The notes: generated by a model not told the origin, from the sequence alone. 9,942 bases of DNA from Pseudomonadota bacterium (GCA_023390955.1 JAEWBW010000589.1:1-9942), one strand, 5' to 3'; shown: positions 1-5,110, numbered from the stretch's first letter. Translations and numbers: made by a program.

Positions 1-450
1 TCGCGCCGTCTCGCCCTTCTTGACGAAGCACCAGTCCTGGGCGGCAATGGCGCCGGCGTCCATGCGGTCGGCGAGGTGATAGATCGTCCCGCCGGCGATC
101 GGATCGCCTTCCTTGATGGTCCATTCGATCGCCGCCTTGCCGCGGTGACGGGGCAGCAGCGAGGGGTGGTAGCCGATGCCGCCCATTTTTGCGGCAGCGA
201 CCGCGTCCTTGCCGATGCGGGCGTGGCTGTGCGCGGTGATGATCAGGTCGGTGTCCGGCGCGATCTCGGAGGCTACGACCAGCTTTGGGTCAGCCTGGAC
301 CACCACATCGATGCCGGCGGCCTTGGCGGTCGCGGCCAGGCGATCCTCGGCGTCGGCCACGACGACCCGCGCAATGGTCACGCTGTGCTCCCGGAGCATG
401 TTCAGGGTGGTCACGCCGAAATGGCGGGAGCCGACAAGGGTGATGCGCAT
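1..450 (-). CDS. Formyltransferase-fold protein, N-terminal part (runs off the window)
   Basis: The frame is open for 150 codons from the ATG at 450-448 down to base 1, so the C-terminus lies outside the window. The N-terminus (MRITLVGSRHFG) forms the opening strand and loop of a formyl_trans_N Rossmann-like domain. Residues 91-104 read GIGYHPSLLPRHRG, the folate and catalytic loop, with His95 in the catalytic position. Asp131 in RMDAGAI follows 36 residues later, the His-to-Asp spacing of this family. The Asn that normally sits two residues before the His in Fmt and PurN is Gly93 here. The wording HPSLLPRHRG followed by AIEWTI resembles the hydrolase domain of 10-formyltetrahydrofolate dehydrogenase more than true Met-tRNA formyltransferase. 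It therefore probably acts on 10-formyl-THF in the cytoplasm, as a hydrolase or as a transferase to an unknown acceptor. The start has only a weak Shine-Dalgarno (SD) sequence. The family is clear, the exact reaction is not. Confidence 0.85.
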   Translation of the reverse strand, partial: MRITLVGSRHFGVTTLNMLREHSVTIARVVVADAEDRLAATAKAAGIDVVVQADPKLVVASEIAPDTDLIITAHSHARIGKDAVAAAKMGGIGYHPSLLPRHRGKAAIEWTIKEGDPIAGGTIYHLADRMDAGAIAAQDWCFVKKGETAR

Positions 451-484
451 GGTCTGGGATCCGTCTCGAGAGCCGTGTTGCCCC

Positions 485-512
485 CGGATAACACGTCGCA
501 GGGCCCTGTCAC
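485..512 (-). promoter_or_regulatory. Possible sigma70-type promoter of the formyltransferase gene
   Basis: Read on the minus strand there is a GTGACA -35 box (512-507), a 16-bp spacer and a TATCCG -10 box (490-485). This would start transcription near 478, about 28 nt before the ATG at 450. The -10 box matches consensus at only three positions, so this is a weak call that rests mainly on placement. Confidence 0.3.
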
Positions 513-659
513 ACCCCGCCGGCCGTTTGCGCCGGTTATCAACAGTGCGATCGAACCCGCGGCTGTCCGGTGGCGTTGAGGCGAAGCCATGCCGGCCATT
601 GCATCGCGGGCCCGTTGGATGTTTCCATGGGGTCGGGTGCAAGCCTGCGGAGGTCTCGA

Positions 660-950
660 ATGCGAAACATGATCCTCGTTGCCGCGCTTCTTGCTGCTGC
701 GCCAATCGCTCCGTGCGCACAGGCCGGTGAGCTCTGGCCCGCGATCCCGCCGGAGATCGGGTCCGCGCCGCGCATTGGTCCGGTCTGGACCGATTATCGA
801 TGCAGCGCCGGACCGGCCTACAATTTCTACCACGACGCCTATTACGGCGAAGAACCGCCCGCACTCAGGCGCGGCTACGCCTACCGGCCGTATTACCGCT
901 ACACCGCCTATCGCAAGTTGCCGCGAACGTATTTCTGTGTCGAAGACTGA
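660..950 (+). CDS. Small exported tyrosine-rich protein, unknown function
   Basis: A 96-aa protein. ATG at 660 is chosen over upstream in-frame starts because GGAGG at 649-653 lies six bases before it and because it puts a signal peptide at the N-terminus: MRN, a hydrophobic stretch, then a cleavage site of AQA type after about residue 22. The mature part of about 74 residues has 12 tyrosines, many in a GYAYRPYYRYTAYR stretch, and two cysteines (in DYRC and in the terminal YFCVED) that could form one disulfide in the periplasm. I recognise no domain. Small exported Tyr-rich proteins of this style are common in Bradyrhizobium, but no function can be inferred. The gene stands alone on the plus strand, divergent from the formyltransferase. 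Confidence 0.72.
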   Translation: MRNMILVAALLAAAPIAPCAQAGELWPAIPPEIGSAPRIGPVWTDYRCSAGPAYNFYHDAYYGEEPPALRRGYAYRPYYRYTAYRKLPRTYFCVED

Positions 951-1073
951 CGAATGGGGGACGAAATCGGTTCCTCTGTACATATCTGAACCACGGGAAC
1001 CTTTGAGCTGCGCTAGGGATCGCTCGACCCGGGGCTGCTATCTTTCATCCCGCATTCGTTTTCAAACCCGGCC

Positions 1074-1102
1074 GCCGCTGGCGATCTCGCCAGCGGCTTT
1101 TT
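1074..1102 (+). terminator. Rho-independent terminator
   Basis: A perfect GC-rich inverted repeat has arms GCCGCTGGCGA (1074-1084) and TCGCCAGCGGC (1087-1097) and is followed at once by five T (1098-1102). The innermost pairs must open to form a loop, leaving about 9 bp of stem. It lies 124 nt beyond the stop of the exported Tyr-rich gene and is the only convincing intrinsic terminator in the window. It probably ends that transcript, or a separate short RNA made from 951-1073. Confidence 0.82.
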
Positions 1103-1196
1103 CATGCGCGCATCGTCGCGGTAACGGCTTCTCAACCGCCTTGGCGTATCGACGAATCCGTCGCGGATTTGTATTGCGTACCGCGACCCCTGAGTT

Positions 1197-1223
1197 GGCC
1201 CGCCGGGCCCGAACCGGCGGGCC
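1197..1223 (+). other. Strong GC hairpin just before a small gene
   Basis: Arms GGCCCGCCGG (1197-1206) and CCGGCGGGCC (1214-1223) pair perfectly around a 7-nt loop. The arms are followed by GTCCTCCTT rather than a T-run, so it is a poor intrinsic terminator. It ends 18 nt before the ATG at 1242 and would sit in that gene's leader, or act as a weak terminator for read-through from upstream. Confidence 0.55.
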
Positions 1224-1241
1224 GTCCTCCTTGGGTGTGTG

Positions 1242-1460
1242 ATGCCGAGCGCGATTGAGCAGATCGTCGATGCCTATGTCAGGCTGAACAACCGTCGCGG
1301 CCTGGATCAGCTGATGATGCACAGGCAGCGTCTCGCGGTCGATCTGAAGAGCCGCTCCGGCTACGACCACAGTCTGACGATCCGCCAGGTCGACGAAGAG
1401 ATCGCAGTCATCGAGGCGGGTCTCAGTCGCCTGAAATCGGCGAATTCTCCGGAGGGTTAG
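1242..1460 (+). CDS. Small helical protein, unknown function (72 aa)
   Basis: ATG at 1242 gives 72 residues starting MPSAIEQIVDAYVRLNNRRG. A GTG at 1239 is the alternative start. No SD sequence is visible in front of either, and a strong hairpin ends 18 nt upstream. The protein is soluble, charged and mostly predicted helical, with heptad-like spacing in the C-terminal half (IRQVDEEIAVIEAGLSRL). It has no signal peptide, no cysteines and no recognisable domain. It converges on the next gene with only 9 bp between the stops. The sequence is protein-like and of a style seen in Bradyrhizobium, but there is no functional clue. Confidence 0.6.
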   Translation: MPSAIEQIVDAYVRLNNRRGLDQLMMHRQRLAVDLKSRSGYDHSLTIRQVDEEIAVIEAGLSRLKSANSPEG

Positions 1461-1469
1461 CGAGCAGCG

Positions 1470-1772
1470 TCATTCGCTCTTGCCGCCGTCGATCACCGTG
1501 AACAGCGGCCGGGCCTTGGTCGGCTCGACCAGCAACTCCTCGACCATGGCGCTCGCAGCCTCGACGTATTTTCGCGTCGGCTTGTCCAGCTCCCGCAGCG
1601 CTTCGTCGTCGAGCGCGACCTTTGCCGTTTCCACCAGCTTGCGCATGCGTCCCGCGTGATCGTCGCCGGCCGTCAGCGTAGCCCTCGCCAGCGAGCGCAG
1701 CACGAACAATTCGCCCTCGAGCCGCAGCAGGCGGTCGTTGAGCTTGGAGAGCACGGCATTGAGGTCCGGCAT
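1470..1772 (-). CDS. Small helical (coiled-coil-like) protein, unknown function (100 aa)
   Basis: ATG at 1772-1770 gives exactly 100 residues. The first 40 (MPDLNAVLSKLNDRLLRLEG onward) show a leucine-rich amphipathic helix likely to form a coiled coil. A second long helix around residues 60-82 is rich in Glu, Ala and Leu. The tail ends FTVIDGGKSE. There is no signal peptide, cysteine or known domain. It is probably cytoplasmic and may oligomerise. The SD sequence is weak. The upstream 154 bp are shared with the divergent gene at 1927 and carry an inverted repeat at 1832-1852 that could regulate either gene. The function is unknown. Confidence 0.68.
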   Translation of the reverse strand: MPDLNAVLSKLNDRLLRLEGELFVLRSLARATLTAGDDHAGRMRKLVETAKVALDDEALRELDKPTRKYVEAASAMVEELLVEPTKARPLFTVIDGGKSE

Positions 1773-1831
1773 GGGCTTGGTCCGGCGGAAAATTGCGGGA
1801 GCTTCGGTCTAACCGCCGAGGAGTGAACGGA

Positions 1832-1860
1832 GTGCAAACAGCACATTTGCACATTCGCAC
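1832..1860. repeat. Inverted repeat overlapping an 8-bp tandem repeat; possible operator
   Basis: GTGCAAA (1832-1838) and TTTGCAC (1846-1852) are perfect 7-bp inverted arms separated by 7 bp, with arm centres 14 bp apart. Overlapping them, the 8-mers GCACATTT (1841-1848) and GCACATTC (1849-1856) stand in tandem, followed by a third GCAC at 1857. The site lies midway between the divergent starts at 1772 and 1927, where a shared regulator would bind. The regulator is unknown. Confidence 0.45.
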
Positions 1861-1926
1861 GACAGATACCGTCAAATTGAACGATCGTGAGGGCCGCGAC
1901 GTTGCGGAGCTGCGATCACGCCTCAC

Positions 1927-2169
1927 ATGGAGCGCATGGAGCTACTTCGATGCGCAATCTGTCGTCCCTTGTTGTCCGTGAGCCTCGTGATCATCATGAC
2001 GAGCCCGGTCGCAGCTGCGCCGGCGCATCGCGCCAAGCCTCGACACGACGTCGTGCGTCCGCATGTGGAAACGACAGTCCCGCCCGGCTGGTACAAGTTT
2101 CCCGGCTATCCGCCGATCCCGCCGGAGCAGAACAGGAATCTCGACCCGTCAAATTACGGCGGCGGTTGA
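1927..2169 (+). CDS. Small exported protein with Pro-rich tail, unknown function (80 aa)
   Basis: ATG at 1927 gives 80 residues, and an in-frame ATG at 1936 is equally possible. The N-terminus has a basic start, then a hydrophobic stretch (LLSVSLVIIMTSPVAAAPA) that resembles a signal peptide cleaved near residue 30. The mature part is short and ends in a Pro, Gly and aromatic-rich tail (VPPGWYKFPGYPPIPPEQ), then DPSNYGGG. No domain is recognised. The SD sequence is poorly placed: GGAG at 1929-1932 is too close to the second ATG. A better-spaced GGAG lies before an out-of-frame ATG at 1950, whose frame gives no plausible protein. It is probably a periplasmic or surface peptide of a Bradyrhizobium-type family. 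Confidence 0.6.
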   Translation: MERMELLRCAICRPLLSVSLVIIMTSPVAAAPAHRAKPRHDVVRPHVETTVPPGWYKFPGYPPIPPEQNRNLDPSNYGGG

Positions 2170-2176
2170 GCGGGAA

Positions 2177-2404
2177 CTAGCCGGTGACGCCGGCCCAGCG
2201 GCGTCCGAACACCGGCGGCCTCGTCTTGACGGCTTCCCAGCCGAAGAAATGATGTTTTGCGGACCAGGAGTGGACCACCGACTGGCACACAACGCATTTG
2301 AAGTGGCCGACATGTTTCGCCGCGTGCTCTTCGCGTGTCGCGGTGTAGTCCATGCCGCAACTCGGGCAGGAGAATTCTTCGATCGTCCAGATGCTGTTGG
2401 CCAT
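2177..2404 (-). CDS. Putative zinc-ribbon protein (75 aa)
   Basis: ATG at 2404-2402 gives 75 residues. Two CxxC knuckles, Cys13-Pro-Ser-Cys16 and Cys37-Val-Val-Cys40, are 20 residues apart, as expected for a zinc ribbon that binds one metal ion. Between them lie three histidines. After the second knuckle the chain is aromatic and basic (SWSAKHHFFGWEAVKTRP). It has no signal peptide, so it is probably cytoplasmic, where small zinc ribbons commonly contact nucleic acid or another protein. It ends 7 bp after the convergent exported-protein gene. No strong SD sequence precedes the start. Metal binding is a sound inference from the motif, but the biological role is unknown. Confidence 0.75.
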   Translation of the reverse strand: MANSIWTIEEFSCPSCGMDYTATREEHAAKHVGHFKCVVCQSVVHSWSAKHHFFGWEAVKTRPPVFGRRWAGVTG

Positions 2405-2485
2405 TGCAAGGATCGCCTGACTGAATACGCGGACAGGCTAGGGACGGGCGCTTGCATCGGAGTAAATCGATCCGCGCAAATCCGG

Positions 2486-2719
2486 TTAATGGCGGTTAGG
2501 CAAGCCGGGTTCCGGATGCCGCATGTCGCGGTCGATGCGCATCGTCACGCGCCGCACCGCAAGCTGCGGCAGGCGTCCCTGTACCCGTCCGCAGCGGACA
2601 TGGTCGTCGATCGCATAGGCATAGCGCCAATAGCCCGGCGCGGAATTCCGCGTCATCGCGTAGTGGACGCCGCGGTGCATGCCCGCGTACTCGTCAGGTC
2701 CGTTGTTTCGGCGCGACAT
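2486..2719 (-). CDS. Small basic protein, unknown function (77 aa)
   Basis: The frame closes with TAA at 2488-2486. I chose the ATG at 2719-2717 (MSRRNNGPDEYAGMHRG), giving 77 residues. An in-frame ATG at 2761 would add 14. The same frame stays open far upstream, but that part lies antisense to the permease gene and has the Arg/His/Gln/Asp-rich look of a shadow. The protein core, APGYWRYAYAIDDHVRCGRV followed by LAVRRVTMRIDRDM, looks like a short beta hairpin plus helix. It recalls a small Bradyrhizobium family with W-x-F-x-I and RRVxxRIDR motifs; this is from memory of the style only. There is no signal peptide and the SD sequence is unclear. The function is unknown. Confidence 0.6.
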   Translation of the reverse strand: MSRRNNGPDEYAGMHRGVHYAMTRNSAPGYWRYAYAIDDHVRCGRVQGRLPQLAVRRVTMRIDRDMRHPEPGLPNRH

Positions 2720-2787
2720 CGGGGCGCAATGCGCGCCAGTTCGATGCGTTCCTATCGGCATTGGCCTGGTCCCCGCCTGACGTCGCC

Positions 2788-2816
2788 TTGACGCCCGTGC
2801 CGGGGCTGGCAATAAA
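2788..2816 (+). promoter_or_regulatory. Sigma70-type promoter of the permease gene
   Basis: TTGACG (2788-2793, five of six consensus bases), a 17-bp spacer and AATAAA (2811-2816, four of six). Transcription would start near 2823 and give a leader of about 32 nt. The sequence around it is otherwise very GC-rich, which makes the AT-rich -10 box stand out. Confidence 0.6.
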
Positions 2817-2854
2817 CTCTGGGTTCCCTCGTAGCGTAGTACCGCAAGGAAAGC

Positions 2855-3949
2855 GTGCCCGTGAAAAGCCTTCGCCAGCTCCTGACCGGAGAGGACATCA
2901 TCCAGCTTGTGATCCGGCTCGGACTCCTGACGCTGCTGGTCATCTGGACGTTCCTGATCATCCGGCCGTTCGTGCCGATCCTGGCCTGGAGCGCGGTGCT
3001 CGCGGTCGCGTTCTATCCGGCATTCGGCTGGCTCGCCCGTGTGCTCGGCGGCCGCCCCAAGACCGCGGCGGTGATCCTGACGCTGATCACGCTCGGCATC
3101 GTCATTGGTCCCGCGACCTGGCTCGGCCTCAGCGCCGTGGACGGCGTGAAGGACATCGCGCGCCAGCTTGGTACCGGCGATCTCGTGCTGCAATCGGCGC
3201 CGGAGTCGCTCAAGTCCTGGCCGCTGGTCGGCACCTACCTGTTCGATCTCTGGGAGCAGGCCTACAGCAACATCCGCGCCGTGGTGCGCGAATACGCGCC
3301 GTACCTGCAGCCGCTGGCGGGACCGATGCTGTCGCTGGCGGGCGATGCCGGCCTCGGCACGCTGCAATTCCTGGTGGCGGTGTTCGTGGCCGGCTTCCTG
3401 TTTCCGCACGGTCCGCGGCTGGTCGCCGCCGGCCGCGGCTTCCTCTACCGGATCGTGCCCGAGCAGAGCGAGCATTTCCTCGAGCTCGCCGGCGCCACCA
3501 TCCGCGCCGTGGCGCAGGGCGTGATCGGCGTCGCGATCGTGCAGGCGCTGCTTGCCGGCGTCGGCTTCAAGCTCGCAGCAGTGCCGAGCGCGGGGCTGCT
3601 CGCCTTCATCGTGCTGCTGCTCTCGATCGTTCAGATCGGCGCGTTCCTGGTGCTGCTGCCCGTGATCATCTGGATCTGGACCGCCAAGGACGTCACCACG
3701 GCGCTGCTGCTGACCGTCTTCCTCGTCGTCGTCGGATTCATCGACACGATGCTGAAGCCGCTGGTGATGGGTCGCGGGCTGACCACGCCGACCATCGTGA
3801 TCTTCGTCGGCGTGATCGGCGGCACGCTGGCGCACGGCCTCGTCGGCCTGTTCATCGGGCCGATCATCCTGGCGGTGGCGTGGGAGCTGGCGGTGGCGTG
3901 GATCCGGACGGACCGGGCGGAGCTTGTCGAGGCGAAGGCGGCCGAGTGA
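2855..3949 (+). CDS. AI-2E/PerM family inner-membrane transporter (364 aa)
   Basis: The GTG start at 2855 is supported by AAGGA at 2846-2850. GTG at 2861 is an alternative. The length is typical of the AI-2E transporter family (PF01594, formerly UPF0118). Hydrophobic segments fall at about residues 16-56 (two passes), 70-91, 167-184, 215-240, 246-275 and 280-350. A soluble stretch at about 95-160 separates the second and third groups. The C-terminal family signature is present: DTMLKPLVMGR (297-307), then GG at 322-323 and FIGPIILAV (333-341). The family exports or passes small solutes. Members include E. coli TqsA, linked to autoinducer-2 release, and sodium/proton antiporters, so the substrate cannot be assigned here. 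It is a single-gene unit whose stop abuts the stop of the convergent gene with no base between. Confidence 0.93.
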   Translation: MPVKSLRQLLTGEDIIQLVIRLGLLTLLVIWTFLIIRPFVPILAWSAVLAVAFYPAFGWLARVLGGRPKTAAVILTLITLGIVIGPATWLGLSAVDGVKDIARQLGTGDLVLQSAPESLKSWPLVGTYLFDLWEQAYSNIRAVVREYAPYLQPLAGPMLSLAGDAGLGTLQFLVAVFVAGFLFPHGPRLVAAGRGFLYRIVPEQSEHFLELAGATIRAVAQGVIGVAIVQALLAGVGFKLAAVPSAGLLAFIVLLLSIVQIGAFLVLLPVIIWIWTAKDVTTALLLTVFLVVVGFIDTMLKPLVMGRGLTTPTIVIFVGVIGGTLAHGLVGLFIGPIILAVAWELAVAWIRTDRAELVEAKAAE

Positions 3950-4123
3950 TCAGGCGCGGCGCAAAGCGCGCCGCGACGTCACGGGAATGGGAACGGCGTG
4001 GAGCCGGATGCGCTGGTAGTTCTCGCGATAGTGCTTCGGCGGGATCACGCGCCAGACCATCAGCGCCACGATCGCCAGATTGAGGCCTAACCAACCCATG
4101 AGGACGTAGCCGAGCGCCGCCAT
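3950..4123 (-). CDS. Single-pass membrane mini-protein, probably stress-induced (57 aa)
   Basis: ATG at 4123-4121 is chosen because GGAGAAAGG lies just upstream (4133-4125) and a promoter sits at the matching distance. A longer in-frame reading from 4216 would place that promoter inside the coding region. The protein begins MAALGYVLMGWLGLNLAIVA: residues 3-24 form one transmembrane helix. A strongly basic cytoplasm-facing tail of about 33 residues follows, with several Arg/Lys and two Tyr, ending SRRALRRA. No domain is recognised. The gene converges on the permease, stop against stop. An EcfG-type promoter (4145-4169) suggests it is made in the general stress response and acts at the inner membrane. 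The molecular role is unknown. Confidence 0.72.
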   Translation of the reverse strand: MAALGYVLMGWLGLNLAIVALMVWRVIPPKHYRENYQRIRLHAVPIPVTSRRALRRA

Positions 4124-4144
4124 GACCTTTCTCCAAAAAGGTGC

Positions 4145-4169
4145 AACGCCCGGTTGGGTCGGGGGTTCC
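4145..4169 (-). promoter_or_regulatory. EcfG-type general stress response promoter
   Basis: On the minus strand GGAAC (4169-4165) and CGTT (4148-4145) are separated by exactly 16 bp. This matches the alphaproteobacterial EcfG consensus GGAAC-N16/17-CGTT at every defined position. The expected start near 4138 gives a leader of about 15 nt that contains the SD sequence of the 57-aa gene starting at 4123. I looked at the other GGAAC occurrences I found on both strands and none has CGTT at 16 or 17 bp. Confidence 0.78.
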
Positions 4170-4244
4170 TTCCTATCGGAGAGGGGCCGCCGGCAAGATG
4201 TGGAAAACAACCCCATGCACAGTAGCCGTCAAGGCTCCGGATGC

Positions 4245-4260
4245 CTTCGCATCTGCGAAG
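4245..4260. repeat. Perfect 7-bp inverted repeat after the 84-aa exported gene
   Basis: CTTCGCA (4245-4251) and TGCGAAG (4254-4260) are perfect arms around two bases. It lies 30 bp past the minus-strand stop at 4290. There is no T-run on the minus strand, so it is not a standard terminator. It could be a 3'-end stem or a protein site. Confidence 0.35.
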
Positions 4261-4289
4261 AACTGTCGCGTCCGGCAGGACGATGACGC

Positions 4290-4544
4290 CTACTGCTTGG
4301 CTGCCAGCTTCTCGAGGCACTGGTTGAGAAAAGCGGTGCGATCCCTCGGCAGCACCTTCTCGAGATCAGCCTTCAGGGCGCATTCGCGCTGCCGCAACTG
4401 CTCGGCGCGTCGCTTCTCGGCAGCCTCGCGAAATTCAGGTGCAACCTTGGTGGGATCGACCAGCGCCTGCGCGCGTGCGGGGACCGGGCCGACGAGCGCC
4501 GAGGATGCGAAGGTCATGGCCATGATGAAATTCACTGCTTTCAA
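4290..4544 (-). CDS. Small exported two-cysteine helical protein (84 aa), TTG start
   Basis: The start is taken as TTG at 4544-4542 because a perfect GGAGG (4554-4550) lies five bases upstream. The first in-frame ATG (codon 8) has no SD sequence and would damage the signal peptide. Residues 1-25 or 1-27 form a signal peptide (MKAVNFIMAM, a hydrophobic core, then PARAQA). The mature part of about 57 residues is a highly charged helix, EFREAAEKRRAEQLRQREC, then KADLEKVLPRDRTAFLNQC. Its only cysteines, Cys55 and Cys76, are spaced as for a helical hairpin closed by a disulfide. It is probably periplasmic. No family is recognised, and the function is unknown. Confidence 0.75.
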   Translation of the reverse strand: MKAVNFIMAMTFASSALVGPVPARAQALVDPTKVAPEFREAAEKRRAEQLRQRECALKADLEKVLPRDRTAFLNQCLEKLAAKQ

Positions 4545-4583
4545 ATGCGCCTCCTGAAAAAAATAGTTCTACCGAAAAAACGC

Positions 4584-4612
4584 ATCCTAACCCGCGGTCG
4601 CCGCGCGCTCAA
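4584..4612 (-). promoter_or_regulatory. Possible sigma70-type promoter of the 84-aa exported gene
   Basis: Minus strand TTGAGC (4612-4607), a 17-bp spacer and TAGGAT (4589-4584). The expected start near 4577 gives a leader of about 33 nt that ends in the GGAGG SD sequence. Both boxes match consensus at four positions, and the spacing is ideal. Confidence 0.45.
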
Positions 4613-4639
4613 CGGCAAGCGAGCCGCTCCGGCAGGCCG

Positions 4640-4915
4640 CTAGGTCCACACGATCGGTGTGAACTTCAGCTCGCGGCGGGTGAGCTCTTCGCGCAGCTTT
4701 TCGGCGCGCTCCCGGGCGGCACGCCCGACCAGTCGATATTTGGTGCCGAGCGCCTTGTCGGCGTCGACCTGGTGCCGGATGCTCTCGTAGAGCCGGAGCA
4801 CGCTCTGGTCGCTGAGATGACCAAAATCTTCGGCCGGGGACGAAAGGGCGGTCACGCCCGTGTTGCCGGCACGTAGGCCTGCGAGGACGTCCTCAATCGG
4901 CTTGTCGGTACTCAT
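4640..4915 (-). CDS. Small helical protein, unknown function (91 aa)
   Basis: ATG at 4915-4913 gives 91 residues, MSTDKPIEDVLAGLRAGN onward. The middle (LSDQSVLRLYESIRHQVDADKAL) and the C-terminal stretch (VGRAARERAEKLREELTRRE) are predicted long charged helices. The chain ends in a short strand-like KFTPIVWT. There is no signal peptide, cysteine or transmembrane segment, so it is cytoplasmic. The leader carries a 7-bp stem and GAGG before the start. I recognise the style as a conserved Bradyrhizobium hypothetical but cannot name it. Its helix-rich character would suit a protein or nucleic-acid binding accessory role, which is inference only. Confidence 0.75.
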   Translation of the reverse strand: MSTDKPIEDVLAGLRAGNTGVTALSSPAEDFGHLSDQSVLRLYESIRHQVDADKALGTKYRLVGRAARERAEKLREELTRRELKFTPIVWT

Positions 4916-4931
4916 GACGTCGCGGCCTCGC

Positions 4932-4951
4932 AGCTCGGGGAGAGCCGAGCT
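4932..4951 (-). other. Leader hairpin of the 91-aa gene
   Basis: AGCTCGG (4932-4938) and CCGAGCT (4945-4951) are perfect 7-bp arms around a 6-nt loop. With transcription starting near 4951, as the promoter at 4958-4985 predicts, the hairpin would form the very 5' end of the mRNA, 17 nt before the ATG. That position could protect the message or tune initiation. Confidence 0.45.
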
Positions 4952-4957
4952 TGCGCA

Positions 4958-4985
4958 AGTGTAGAAGGCCGACCGGCTTTGTCAC
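4958..4985 (-). promoter_or_regulatory. Possible sigma70-type promoter of the 91-aa gene
   Basis: Minus strand GTGACA (4985-4980), a 16-bp spacer and TACACT (4963-4958). The -35 box matches five of six consensus bases and the -10 box four of six. It has the same -35 word and spacer length as the box pair before the formyltransferase gene. Confidence 0.45.
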
Positions 4986-5084
4986 CGGGAAAAATATGCA
5001 AGGCAGATCAGCGCCACCGGCTGGGTGCAGGCCGCACGTTCGGCCGTGCATTAACCGCATCATGATGCCGCGCCAAAAGCGGTG

Positions 5085-5110
5085 GCATTCCCCGCGGGCA
5101 TCGGGGATGC
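5085..5110 (+). other. Bulged stem-loop upstream of the 189-aa gene
   Basis: GCAT plus CCCCG (5085-5088, 5090-5094, with T5089 bulged) pairs with CGGGG plus ATGC (5102-5110) around a 7-nt loop. It lies 46 nt before the ATG at 5157 and would fall in the leader if transcription begins upstream of it. There is no T-run after it, so it is not an intrinsic terminator. Confidence 0.35.

Noticed and set aside
996..1024. GGAAC at 996-1000 as a second EcfG promoter
   Set aside because: At 16-17 bp spacing the -10 position reads GGAT/GATC. The nearest CGCT is 20 bp away and no gene follows promptly.
1887..2180. Alternative frame with a better-spaced SD sequence before ATG 1950
   Set aside because: The resulting protein is Arg/Ser-rich with no signal peptide or fold. 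The overlapping frame from 1927 has a signal peptide and a coherent Pro-rich tail.
2720..3835. Long minus-strand open frame opposite the permease, continuous with the 77-aa gene
   Set aside because: Its residues are His/Arg/Gln/Asp-rich low-complexity text typical of the antisense of a GC-rich hydrophobic gene, while the plus strand carries clear AI-2E family motifs. Only the part below 2719 looks real.
3956..3974. Hairpin GCGGCGC/GCGCCGC after the permease stop as a terminator
   Set aside because: There is no T-run on either strand, and it lies inside the Arg-rich C-terminal codons of the convergent gene, which explains the GC symmetry.
3989..4020. Plus-strand GGAAC-N16-CGCT inside the 57-aa gene
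   Set aside because: The -10 word is CGCT rather than CGTT, and it points into no plus-strand gene.
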